DNA from: Alphaproteobacteria bacterium UBA2966
Lineage (GTDB): Bacteria > Pseudomonadota > Alphaproteobacteria > UBA2966
Length of the DNA stretch: 6,783 nt
NCBI GenBank assembly: GCA_002348365.1
Contig: DEBC01000077.1
Location: 12,956 to 19,738, forward strand
Direction: 5' to 3'
Below the pieces are notes generated by a model. It was not told the origin of the DNA, made no database searches, and saw only the letters and a program-made list of their open reading frames with translations. The translations under genes were made by a program, and so were the position numbers. Of this stretch, positions 1-5,451 are shown in pieces; position 1 is the first letter of the stretch, and every line of letters begins with the position of its first letter.

Positions 1-1067
1 GGAGCCATCTCCGCACCCGACCCGACCCGGGTCAGCAGGCAGGCATCACCGTAGGAATAGAACCTGTAACCCGCGCCCTTCGCGTGCTCGTAGGCGGAAA
101 ACATTCGCTCACGCCCGGAAAAGGCGCACACCAGCATGAACAGTGTGGATCGCGGCAGGTGAAAGTTCGTGATCAGCACATCCGCAGCTTTGAAACGGTA
201 GCCCGGCGTGATGAAGAGGTTCGTCTCCCCTGAGAAGGGCGAGATCACACCGTCTTCGTTTGCCGCAGATTCCAGCAACCGAAGACTGGTGGTTCCGAGC
301 GCCACAATCCGCCCCCCTTCGGCCTTGTGCCGATTGATCGTCTCGGCGGCGTCGCCGGTGATTTCGCCCCACTCAGCCTCCATTTCGTGAGATTCGGTGT
401 CGTCCGCGACAATGGGGCGAAACGTGCCGGCCCCGACATGAAGGGTGACATGAACGCGCGAAACAGTCTTCGGCTCCAGTCGCGACAAGAGATCGTCCGT
501 TATGTGAAGTGATGCAGTCGGCGCTGCCACGGCACCCGGCTCGCTCGCGAAAACGGTCTGATAGTCCCGGGTATCCCGCGCATCTGCCTGGCGGCCGAGA
601 TACGGAGGGATCGGCATCCTTCCGTGCGTTTCGAGAACGCCGAGGAGATCGGCCCGGTTGAGGGGGAGACTCAACACGATTTCTCCGCCCTGACGACGTT
701 CCAGAACCTCCGCCTCCGGCACGCCATCGAAGACCAGAATATCACCCTGCCGCAGGCGCTTAGCTGGCCGGGACAGAGCGGACCAGGTGCTGCCCGTGGC
801 GTTCCCGGCCATTTGCTTCAGCAGCGTTACCTCAACGCGCGCCGTTCCCCGTTTGGCATTTCGAACGCCGGCCAGCCTGCCGGGAATGACCCGGGTGTCA
901 TTCAGCACCACCACATCTTCGGGTCGAAGCAGGTCGGGCAGATCGGAAAACCGGTGATCATCTAGGGTGTCCCCGACGGCCAGCAGCCGCGCGGCATCCC
1001 GCGGCTCCACCGGACGATCCGCTATCAGCGACTCAGGAAGATCGAAATCGAATAGATCAACGCGCAT
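1..1067 (-). CDS. queA: S-adenosylmethionine:tRNA ribosyltransferase-isomerase, 3' end off the window
   Basis: QueA moves the ribosyl part of S-adenosylmethionine onto 7-aminomethyl-7-deazaguanine in the anticodon of Asp, Asn, His and Tyr tRNAs, giving epoxyqueuosine; it acts in the cytoplasm. The frame is open from ATG at 1067 to the left edge, 355 codons with no stop or frameshift. Family marks are the start MRVDLFDFDLP (1-11), VVLNDTRVIPGRL (53-65), RDYQTVFA (167-174), GAVAAPT (178-184), VTLHVGAGTF (207-216), GTTSLRLLE (258-266), TNFHLP (300-305) and YRFYSYGDACLL (334-345). The E. coli protein is 356 residues, so nearly the whole protein is here and only the tail is missing. The ATG is chosen because the family N-terminus starts there; no clear ribosome binding site precedes it. 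The normally near-invariant PTAGLHF reads PTASLHI (183-189). tgt, the usual next gene, would lie beyond the edge. Confidence 0.96.
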   Translation of the reverse strand, partial: MRVDLFDFDLPESLIADRPVEPRDAARLLAVGDTLDDHRFSDLPDLLRPEDVVVLNDTRVIPGRLAGVRNAKRGTARVEVTLLKQMAGNATGSTWSALSRPAKRLRQGDILVFDGVPEAEVLERRQGGEIVLSLPLNRADLLGVLETHGRMPIPPYLGRQADARDTRDYQTVFASEPGAVAAPTASLHITDDLLSRLEPKTVSRVHVTLHVGAGTFRPIVADDTESHEMEAEWGEITGDAAETINRHKAEGGRIVALGTTSLRLLESAANEDGVISPFSGETNLFITPGYRFKAADVLITNFHLPRSTLFMLVCAFSGRERMFSAYEHAKGAGYRFYSYGDACLLTRVGSGAEMA

Positions 1068-1095
1068 GGCACGAAGATGACACCCCGGATTCAGT

Positions 1096-1130
1096 TTGCC
1101 TACGGCTGAAAGCGAACACGTCCTAGGCAA
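1096..1130 (-). repeat. 7-bp inverted repeat in the queA leader
   Basis: TTGCCTA at 1096-1102 and TAGGCAA at 1124-1130 are perfect inverted copies separated by 21 bases. Transcribed toward queA they could form a stem-loop whose base lies 28 bases before the queA ATG. It is three bases from the GC-rich palindrome at 1134-1158, so the leader may fold as two consecutive hairpins. No T-run follows, so it does not look like an intrinsic terminator. It may protect the RNA, mark a processing point, be an operator, or be chance. Confidence 0.4.
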
Positions 1131-1133
1131 TAA

Positions 1134-1158
1134 CCTCCCACCCCCTCGCTGGGGGAGG
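1134..1158. repeat. GC-rich palindrome between the cyclophilin gene and queA
   Basis: CCTCCC at 1134-1139 pairs perfectly with GGGAGG at 1153-1158. An alternative inner pairing of CCCCC (1141-1145) with GGGGG (1151-1155) closes a 5-base loop. Read in the minus direction the hairpin is followed by GGTTATTGCC, too poor in T for a convincing intrinsic terminator. From general knowledge, short CCTCCCCC...GGGGGAGG palindromes are common dispersed intergenic elements in GC-rich Alphaproteobacteria, so this could be one copy of such a family; a single window cannot show that. Weak termination or mRNA 3'-end stabilisation for the upstream genes is also possible. Confidence 0.5.
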
Positions 1159-1194
1159 AAGTAAGCGCCAATTTAATTTCAGAGAGGAGCCGGC

Positions 1195-1740
1195 CTACTC
1201 GTCGACGTCCGCGGCAACCCGCATCGTTACGATCTTGTCGGGATCATCGACCATGCCGTTTCGGCCGCCACCCCGCTTGATCTTGTCAACATGTTCCATG
1301 CCTTCGGTCACCTGACCCCAGACCGTGTACTGTCCGTTCAGGTGGCTCGCACCCTCGAAAACGATGAAAAACTGGCTGTTGGCGCTGTTTGGATCGTTGG
1401 TCCGGGCCATGGATAGCGTTCCCCGTACGTGCGGCTCGTCAGAGAATTCGGCATCGAGGTCGGGTTTGTCCGAGCCACCCGTACCCGTACCCGTGGGATC
1501 TCCGGTCTGCGCCATGAAGCCCTCGATGACCCTGTGGAAAACCACGCCGTCATAGAACTCCTCCCGCGCCAGCTCCTTGATGCGGTTGACGTGATTGGGC
1601 GCAAGATCGGGCCGAAGTTCGATAACCACCCTGCCGTGTTCAAGCTCGAGGTAAATCGTGTTTTCGGGGTCGGCGGCCATGGCATTCTCCACTATCCAGA
1701 CACATGCCACGATGGCCGAGAGAAACAGCCTAAGCAACAT
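1195..1740 (-). CDS. Periplasmic cyclophilin-type peptidyl-prolyl cis-trans isomerase
   Basis: This 181-residue protein catalyses cis-trans isomerisation of peptide bonds before proline and probably helps fold exported proteins. A hydrophobic N-terminus followed by ENAMA and ADPEN (residues 18-27) reads as a signal peptide cleaved after about residue 22. One cyclophilin domain follows (about 28-175). It contains FHRVIEGFMAQTGDPTGTG (68-86), with Arg70, Phe75 and Gln78 matching the human CypA catalytic Arg55, Phe60 and Gln63, then GTLSMAR (107-113), SQFFIV (122-127) and HLNGQYTVWGQV (133-144). His133 stands where CypA has Trp121, as expected for a bacterial type poorly sensitive to cyclosporin. 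The start is ATG at 1740, with an in-frame TGA shortly upstream and only a weak ribosome binding site. The gene lies 52 bases after coaD and 127 bases before queA. The symbol is left empty because ppiA and ppiB naming is inconsistent in this class. Confidence 0.95.
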   Translation of the reverse strand: MLLRLFLSAIVACVWIVENAMAADPENTIYLELEHGRVVIELRPDLAPNHVNRIKELAREEFYDGVVFHRVIEGFMAQTGDPTGTGTGGSDKPDLDAEFSDEPHVRGTLSMARTNDPNSANSQFFIVFEGASHLNGQYTVWGQVTEGMEHVDKIKRGGGRNGMVDDPDKIVTMRVAADVDE

Positions 1741-1770
1741 ATGATCAGCTCATTTCGTTTTTAGGTTTGT

Positions 1771-1790
1771 AGGGTGACTACCCTTTCGGG
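1771..1790 (-). repeat. Overlapping small hairpins in the coaD-cyclophilin spacer
   Basis: Just after the coaD stop the minus-strand transcript reads CCC-GAAA-GGG (1790-1781), a stem with a GNRA-type loop. It overlaps AGGGT-AGTC-ACCCT (1784-1771), a 5-bp stem with a 4-base loop. Both use the same GGG, so only one can form at a time. No T-tract follows, so a terminator is unlikely and transcription probably continues into the cyclophilin gene. With such short stems, chance is a real possibility. Confidence 0.3.
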
Positions 1791-1792
1791 AA

Positions 1793-2314
1793 CTACGACG
1801 CATTGCCGCCCTCGGAACTGGCGCGGGCGACAAGCTGTTTCGCGACGTCGGGAGAGACAAAACTCGTCACGTCTCCCCCCAGGCGAGCGATCTCCTTCAC
1901 GAGACTCGAAGCGATGAACTGGTGGTTCTCCGACGCCATCAGAAAGACAATCTCGATCCGATCGTTAAGCCGGGCATTCATGCCCACCATCTGAAATTCA
2001 AAGTCGAAGTCCGAAACCGCCCTCAGGCCTCGAATAATGATGTTAGCGTCAACTTCCTCGGCGAAATGCATCAGCAGGTTGTCAAATGCCCGAACCTCGA
2101 AGGTTGCCCCGTTGAGGTTGTCCAGACGTCCGACCTCCTCCTCGATCATTTTGATGCGCTCATCGAGGCTGAACATCGGTTGCTTCCCCGGATTGCCGGC
2201 CACACCGATGACCAGATGATCGACCAATCGCGTCGCCCGCCCGATGAGATCGAGATGGCCGTTCGTGATGGGATCGAAGGTTCCTGGGTAAACGCCTGTA
2301 CGAGTCGTGACCAA
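1793..2314 (-). CDS. coaD: Phosphopantetheine adenylyltransferase
   Basis: CoaD transfers AMP from ATP to 4'-phosphopantetheine, giving dephospho-CoA, the penultimate step of coenzyme A synthesis, in the cytoplasm. The 173-residue length fits the family (about 160-170). The nucleotidyltransferase signature is complete: YPGTFDPITNGH (9-20) with the ATP-binding T/HxGH motif at 17-20, IIRGLRAVSDFDFEFQM (93-109), and SSLVKEIARLGGDV (136-149) near the C-terminus. The start is TTG: the frame has no ATG or GTG upstream before it runs into gyrA codons, and the next ATG (Met47) would delete the active site. An AGGA eight bases before this TTG supports it. The gene begins 4 bases after the gyrA stop, so translation is probably coupled to gyrA, and expression should follow the gyrA transcript. 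Confidence 0.97.
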   Translation of the reverse strand: MVTTRTGVYPGTFDPITNGHLDLIGRATRLVDHLVIGVAGNPGKQPMFSLDERIKMIEEEVGRLDNLNGATFEVRAFDNLLMHFAEEVDANIIIRGLRAVSDFDFEFQMVGMNARLNDRIEIVFLMASENHQFIASSLVKEIARLGGDVTSFVSPDVAKQLVARASSEGGNAS

Positions 2315-2318
2315 AGAG

Positions 2319-5165
2319 CTATTCCTGTTCGTCTACATCTTCGCTCGGTTCGGCGTCGGACAGTTCATCAGGAGCATCCTCGGGCTCATCGAGTTGTTCC
2401 GATTCGGCGTCGGTCTCGAGTCCGGCGTCCACGTCAGAGTCCCCATTAATGGCGCTTTCCTCGAGGCGGGAGACCGAAACGACGCGTTCGTCTTCGGCCG
2501 TGTCAAACAAGGTTACACCCTGAGTATTTCGGCCCGCAATGCGGATATCGCTGATCGGCATGCGAATGATCTGGCCCCCATCGGTGACCAGCATGATCTG
2601 ATCGTCTTCGCCGATCGGTCCGGAGGCAACGAGCCCCCCGTTGCGCTCTGACGTCACGATGTTGACGATCCCTTTCCCGCCTCGTCGGGTGGTCCGGTAT
2701 TCATAGGCAGACGAGCGCTTTCCATAGCCGTTCTCGGTCACCGACAGGATGAATTCCTCAAGCCCCTCGAGTTCGGCAAACCGCTCTTCCGAAAGCGACA
2801 CCTCTTCCGTCCCGTTTTCGTCATCCGGCTCGGGCGCCGTCTCGGTTTCTGCTTCGGGGTCAGCCTCTTCGCCCCGCCTCATTGCATTGGCCTGCCGCAC
2901 ATAGGCGCGGGCTTCCGGTGGTGGGCACTCAACGTGCTGAAGTATCGACATGCCGATGACGTCGTCGCCGTCCTCGAGCCGGATTCCACGAACCCCGGTG
3001 GAGTCGCGCCCCTTGAATACGCGAACCTCAGTCACCGGGAAGCGGATGCATTTCCCCTGGCGGGCCGTGAGGAGGACATCTTCTTCCTCCTGACAGAGCT
3101 GGACGCCGATGATGTGATCGCCTTCATCCAGCTTCATCGCGATCTTGCCGTTCGACTTGACGATGGCGAAATCCGACAGTGCATTGCGCCGCACGTTGCC
3201 GCCGGCCGTCGCGAACATGACGTGAAAATCGCCCCATGTGTCTTCGTCCTCGGGCAGCGGCATCAATGTCTGGATGACCTCGCCCTCGGCCAGCGGCAGG
3301 AGGTTCTGCATGGGCTTGCCGCGCGCATTGGGAGCAGCCAGCGGCATGCGATAGGTCTTCATCTTGTAAACGCGGCCGTGACTCGAGAAGAACAGCACCG
3401 GCGTGTGGGTATTCACGACGAACACCTTGGCAACAAAGTCTTCATCGCGGGTCGACATGCCCGTGCGGCCCTTGCCGCCGCGCCGTTGCGGACGATACGT
3501 CGAGAGCCGCACGCGCTTGATGTAGCCGGCGTGCGACACGGTAACGACCATGTCTTCACGCTGGATCAGGTCCTCGTCATCCTGGCTTTCGAAATTACCT
3601 TCGAGGATTTCCGTGCGCCGGGGCGTGGCGAACTTCTCCCGCATTTCGGTGAGCTCTTCGCGCAGAATTCCGAGAAGTCGGGGTCGACTGCGCAGAATGT
3701 CCAGGAAATCCTTGATCTGTTCAGCAATTTCCTTGAGTTCGTCGCCGATCTTGTCGCGCTCGAGAGCCGTCAGTCTTTGCAACCGAAGATCGAGGATCGC
3801 GCGGGCCTGAACTTCGGAGAGACGATACGTGCTATCCTCGGCAACGACGCGGCCTGGCTCATCGATGAGCGCGATGAGCGGTTCGACGTCACCGACTGGC
3901 CATGCCCGTTCCATGAGACTCGTGCGAGCGATGGCCGGGTCCGCCGCTCCCCGGATGATGGCGATAACCTCGTCGATGTTGGCGACCGCAATGGCCAGAC
4001 CAACCAGCACCTGCGCGCGTTCCCGCGCCTTGCCAAGGTCGTACCGGGTGCGCCGCGTGATCACCTCTTCCCGGAAGTCGGTAAAGGCGACGACGAGATC
4101 CTTGAGGCTGTGAAGCAGCGGCTTGCCACCGTTCAGCGCCAGCATGTTCATGCCGAAATTGGTTTGCAGCTGCGTGTAACGGTAGAGCTGATTCAGCACG
4201 ATTTCGACCATGGCATCGCGCTTGATTTCGATCACCACACGAACGCCCTGCCGGTCCGATTCATCTCGAAGATCCGAGATCCCCTCGATCCGCTTGTCCC
4301 GGGCCAGTTCGGCGATGTGCTCGACGAGTCGTGCCTTGTTCACCTGATAGGGGACTTCGGTGACGATGATCGCCTCGCGATCCTTGGCGACCTCTTCGAT
4401 GGTGTGCTTGGCGCGCATGGTCACCGATCCACGGCCCGTGTGGTACGCCTGGCGCGCACCGCTGTTGCCCAGGATCAAAGCACCAGTGGGGAAATCCGGC
4501 GCCGGTACGTAAGCCATCAAATCATCAACCGAGATGCCCGTATCGTCCAGATAAGCAAAGCAGGCGTCGATGACCTCACCCAGATTGTGAGGCGGGATAT
4601 TAGTCGCCATCCCGACAGCGATACCGCCGGCCCCGTTGACCATGAGATTCGGGAACCTGGCGGGCAGAACTGCCGGTTCCTCGGTCGTATCGTCGTAGTT
4701 GGCGATAAAATCGACCGTATCCTTGTCGATGTCGTGAAGCAGGGCTTCGGCAGATTCGGCCATGCGAATTTCGGTGTAACGCATGGCGGCCGGTGGATCC
4801 CCGTCCATGGATCCGAAATTGCCCTGGCCGTCGAGCAACGGCAGACGCATGGCAAAGTGTTGCGCCATGCGGACCATCGCATCGTAAATCGCCTGGTCAC
4901 CATGCGGATGATACTTACCCATGACATCGCCCACGATGCGGGCGGATTTTCTGTAGGCCTTGTCGTGGGTGTAGCCCTGTTCGTGCATGCCAAAGAGGAT
5001 GCGCCGGTGAACCGGCTTCAGCCCGTCACGAACGTCGGGGAGCGCGCGCGAGACGATGACGCTCATGGCGTAATCGAGATACGAGCGCCGCATCTCCTCT
5101 TCGATGGTTACCGGAGCAACGTCGGATGTGGGCGGTTCGGGAGGTGGAATTTCGGTGTCAGTCAC
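2319..5165 (-). CDS. gyrA: DNA gyrase subunit A
   Basis: GyrA is the DNA cleavage and wrapping subunit of gyrase (A2B2), which introduces negative supercoils using ATP bound by GyrB. The 948-residue protein is complete. The breakage-reunion domain (about 20-535) holds VRDGLKPVHRRIL (45-57), GKYHPHGD (83-90) and AAMRYTE (126-132), with Tyr130 the DNA-linking tyrosine (E. coli Tyr122). The C-terminal beta-pinwheel starts near 536, with the GyrA box QRRGGKG at 560-566, which separates it from ParC. An acidic insert (about 748-802) and a Glu/Asp-rich tail (901-948) make it longer than the 875-residue E. coli protein. At E. coli Ser83, the quinolone contact, there is Gln91; the Asp87 equivalent, Asp95, is kept. 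The start is GTG at 5165: an in-frame TGA at 5193-5195 closes the frame upstream, and the next Met (25) already lies at the conserved core. No good ribosome binding site is visible. It is the first gene of a run into coaD. Confidence 0.98.
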   Translation of the reverse strand: MTDTEIPPPEPPTSDVAPVTIEEEMRRSYLDYAMSVIVSRALPDVRDGLKPVHRRILFGMHEQGYTHDKAYRKSARIVGDVMGKYHPHGDQAIYDAMVRMAQHFAMRLPLLDGQGNFGSMDGDPPAAMRYTEIRMAESAEALLHDIDKDTVDFIANYDDTTEEPAVLPARFPNLMVNGAGGIAVGMATNIPPHNLGEVIDACFAYLDDTGISVDDLMAYVPAPDFPTGALILGNSGARQAYHTGRGSVTMRAKHTIEEVAKDREAIIVTEVPYQVNKARLVEHIAELARDKRIEGISDLRDESDRQGVRVVIEIKRDAMVEIVLNQLYRYTQLQTNFGMNMLALNGGKPLLHSLKDLVVAFTDFREEVITRRTRYDLGKARERAQVLVGLAIAVANIDEVIAIIRGAADPAIARTSLMERAWPVGDVEPLIALIDEPGRVVAEDSTYRLSEVQARAILDLRLQRLTALERDKIGDELKEIAEQIKDFLDILRSRPRLLGILREELTEMREKFATPRRTEILEGNFESQDDEDLIQREDMVVTVSHAGYIKRVRLSTYRPQRRGGKGRTGMSTRDEDFVAKVFVVNTHTPVLFFSSHGRVYKMKTYRMPLAAPNARGKPMQNLLPLAEGEVIQTLMPLPEDEDTWGDFHVMFATAGGNVRRNALSDFAIVKSNGKIAMKLDEGDHIIGVQLCQEEEDVLLTARQGKCIRFPVTEVRVFKGRDSTGVRGIRLEDGDDVIGMSILQHVECPPPEARAYVRQANAMRRGEEADPEAETETAPEPDDENGTEEVSLSEERFAELEGLEEFILSVTENGYGKRSSAYEYRTTRRGGKGIVNIVTSERNGGLVASGPIGEDDQIMLVTDGGQIIRMPISDIRIAGRNTQGVTLFDTAEDERVVSVSRLEESAINGDSDVDAGLETDAESEQLDEPEDAPDELSDAEPSEDVDEQE
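2323..2326 (-). promoter_or_regulatory. Ribosome binding site for coaD inside the end of gyrA
   Basis: Minus-strand AGGA is formed by the last CAG GAA codons of gyrA, one base before its TAG stop. It lies eight bases from the coaD TTG. This good spacing is the main sequence evidence for the TTG start and for termination-reinitiation coupling between gyrA and coaD. Confidence 0.7.
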
Positions 5166-5235
5166 ACGTGTTCGGGTGCGCCGGTATGGCGCTCAGGGGA
5201 TGAAGTCGCTCGCAACAGCAAAAACGCGACATATA

Positions 5236-5249
5236 GGGTAACGCTACCC
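5236..5249. promoter_or_regulatory. Dyad at the predicted gyrA transcription start
   Basis: GGGTA-ACGC-TACCC is a perfect 5-bp inverted repeat. It lies just downstream of the proposed gyrA -10 box (5254-5259), covering the expected start of transcription. It could be an operator or a hairpin at the 5' end of the mRNA. A similar short dyad, AGGGT-GACT-ACCCT, occurs at 1771-1784. Function is inferred from position only. Confidence 0.3.
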
Positions 5250-5253
5250 CCCG

Positions 5254-5282
5254 AATGTACCAGTTATTGTGGTTCGCGGCAA
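5254..5282 (-). promoter_or_regulatory. Candidate sigma70-type promoter for gyrA
   Basis: On the minus strand TTGCCG (5282-5277) and TACATT (5259-5254) are separated by exactly 17 bases; each matches the -35 or -10 consensus at four of six positions. Transcription would start near 5247, leaving a leader of about 80 bases before the GTG. It is the best-spaced pair I see in this spacer for the gyrA direction. GC-rich alphaproteobacterial promoters are often degenerate, so this is a prediction. Confidence 0.42.
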
Positions 5283-5296
5283 ACTTTGCGAGCCAA

Positions 5297-5310
5297 GATT
5301 CGGGCGAATC
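5297..5310. promoter_or_regulatory. Palindrome of two GANTC (CcrM) methylation sites
   Basis: GATTCG-GG-CGAATC is a perfect 6-bp inverted repeat containing GATTC (5297-5301) and GAATC (5306-5310), both GANTC, the target of the cell-cycle methyltransferase CcrM in Alphaproteobacteria. It lies upstream of the proposed gyrA -35 box, around -50 to -63, between the two divergent genes. In Caulobacter, methylated GANTC sites near promoters recruit GcrA. GANTC also occurs inside genes in this window, so the argument rests on the paired arrangement and location. Confidence 0.35.
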
Positions 5311-5333
5311 CCGGGCCGCGAAATTGCCTGAAC

Positions 5334-5362
5334 TTGCCCCTCGGCAATCTTCCCGGTACACC
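5334..5362 (+). promoter_or_regulatory. Weak candidate promoter with an overlapping dyad for the ThDP gene
   Basis: TTGCCC (5334-5339) and TACACC (5357-5362) are 17 bases apart on the plus strand; the -10 match is poor. The -35 box is also the left arm of the perfect dyad TTGCC-CCTC-GGCAA (5334-5347), and another TTGCC lies ten bases upstream (5324-5328). A regulator binding these repeats would cover the -35 element. The leader would be about 80 bases. This is a low-certainty prediction. Confidence 0.22.
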
Positions 5363-5372
5363 AGCCATCACG

Positions 5373-5386
5373 CCCGGTCATCCGGG
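5373..5386. repeat. Short hairpin in the leader of the ThDP gene
   Basis: CCCGG-TCAT-CCGGG is a perfect 5-bp stem with a 4-base loop, 65 bases before the ATG at 5452. No T-run follows on either strand, so it is not a recognisable intrinsic terminator. It may be an operator half-site pair, a leader hairpin, or chance in GC-rich DNA. Confidence 0.25.
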
Positions 5387-5439
5387 GATAGAAAGGTGCC
5401 GAATGCGCCGCGGAACTTCTTCATCTCAGAGCGGTCGAT

Positions 5440-5444
5440 AAGGG
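5440..5444 (+). promoter_or_regulatory. Ribosome binding site of the ThDP gene
   Basis: AAGGG lies seven bases upstream of the ATG at 5452, a usable Shine-Dalgarno position. It supports that ATG as the start, which also fits the normal N-terminal length before the FGNPG motif of the family. Confidence 0.55.
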
Positions 5445-5451
5445 TAACAGC

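Noticed and set aside
624..965. 113-codon plus-strand open frame antisense to queA
   Set aside because: Same codon-register shadow effect; the minus strand carries intact QueA motifs throughout this stretch.
1134..1158. Intrinsic terminator for the gyrA-coaD-cyclophilin transcript
   Set aside because: The hairpin is followed in the minus direction by GGTTATTGCC instead of a T-run, so it is listed only as a palindrome.
1068..1194. A preQ1 riboswitch or other known riboswitch upstream of queA
   Set aside because: I see no preQ1 aptamer features (compact H-type pseudoknot with an A-rich tail near the start codon); only simple inverted repeats are present.
1480..1497. Tandem CCCGTA-type short repeats on the plus strand in the cyclophilin gene
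   Set aside because: They encode the Gly-Thr-Gly-Thr-Gly run that is the normal cyclophilin motif after GDP, so protein sequence explains the repetition.
2307..2651. Plus-strand open frame beginning with a hydrophobic stretch, suggesting a small membrane protein
   Set aside because: It is antisense to the acidic GyrA tail; Glu and Asp codons read in reverse give Phe, Leu and Val, which explains the hydrophobicity.
2934..5441. 835-codon open frame on the plus strand, antisense to gyrA and reaching into its promoter region
   Set aside because: It lies in codon register with gyrA, so its stops correspond only to sense TTA, CTA and TCA, which are rare in this GC-rich gene. The translation shows no recognisable domain, and gyrA is certain on the other strand.
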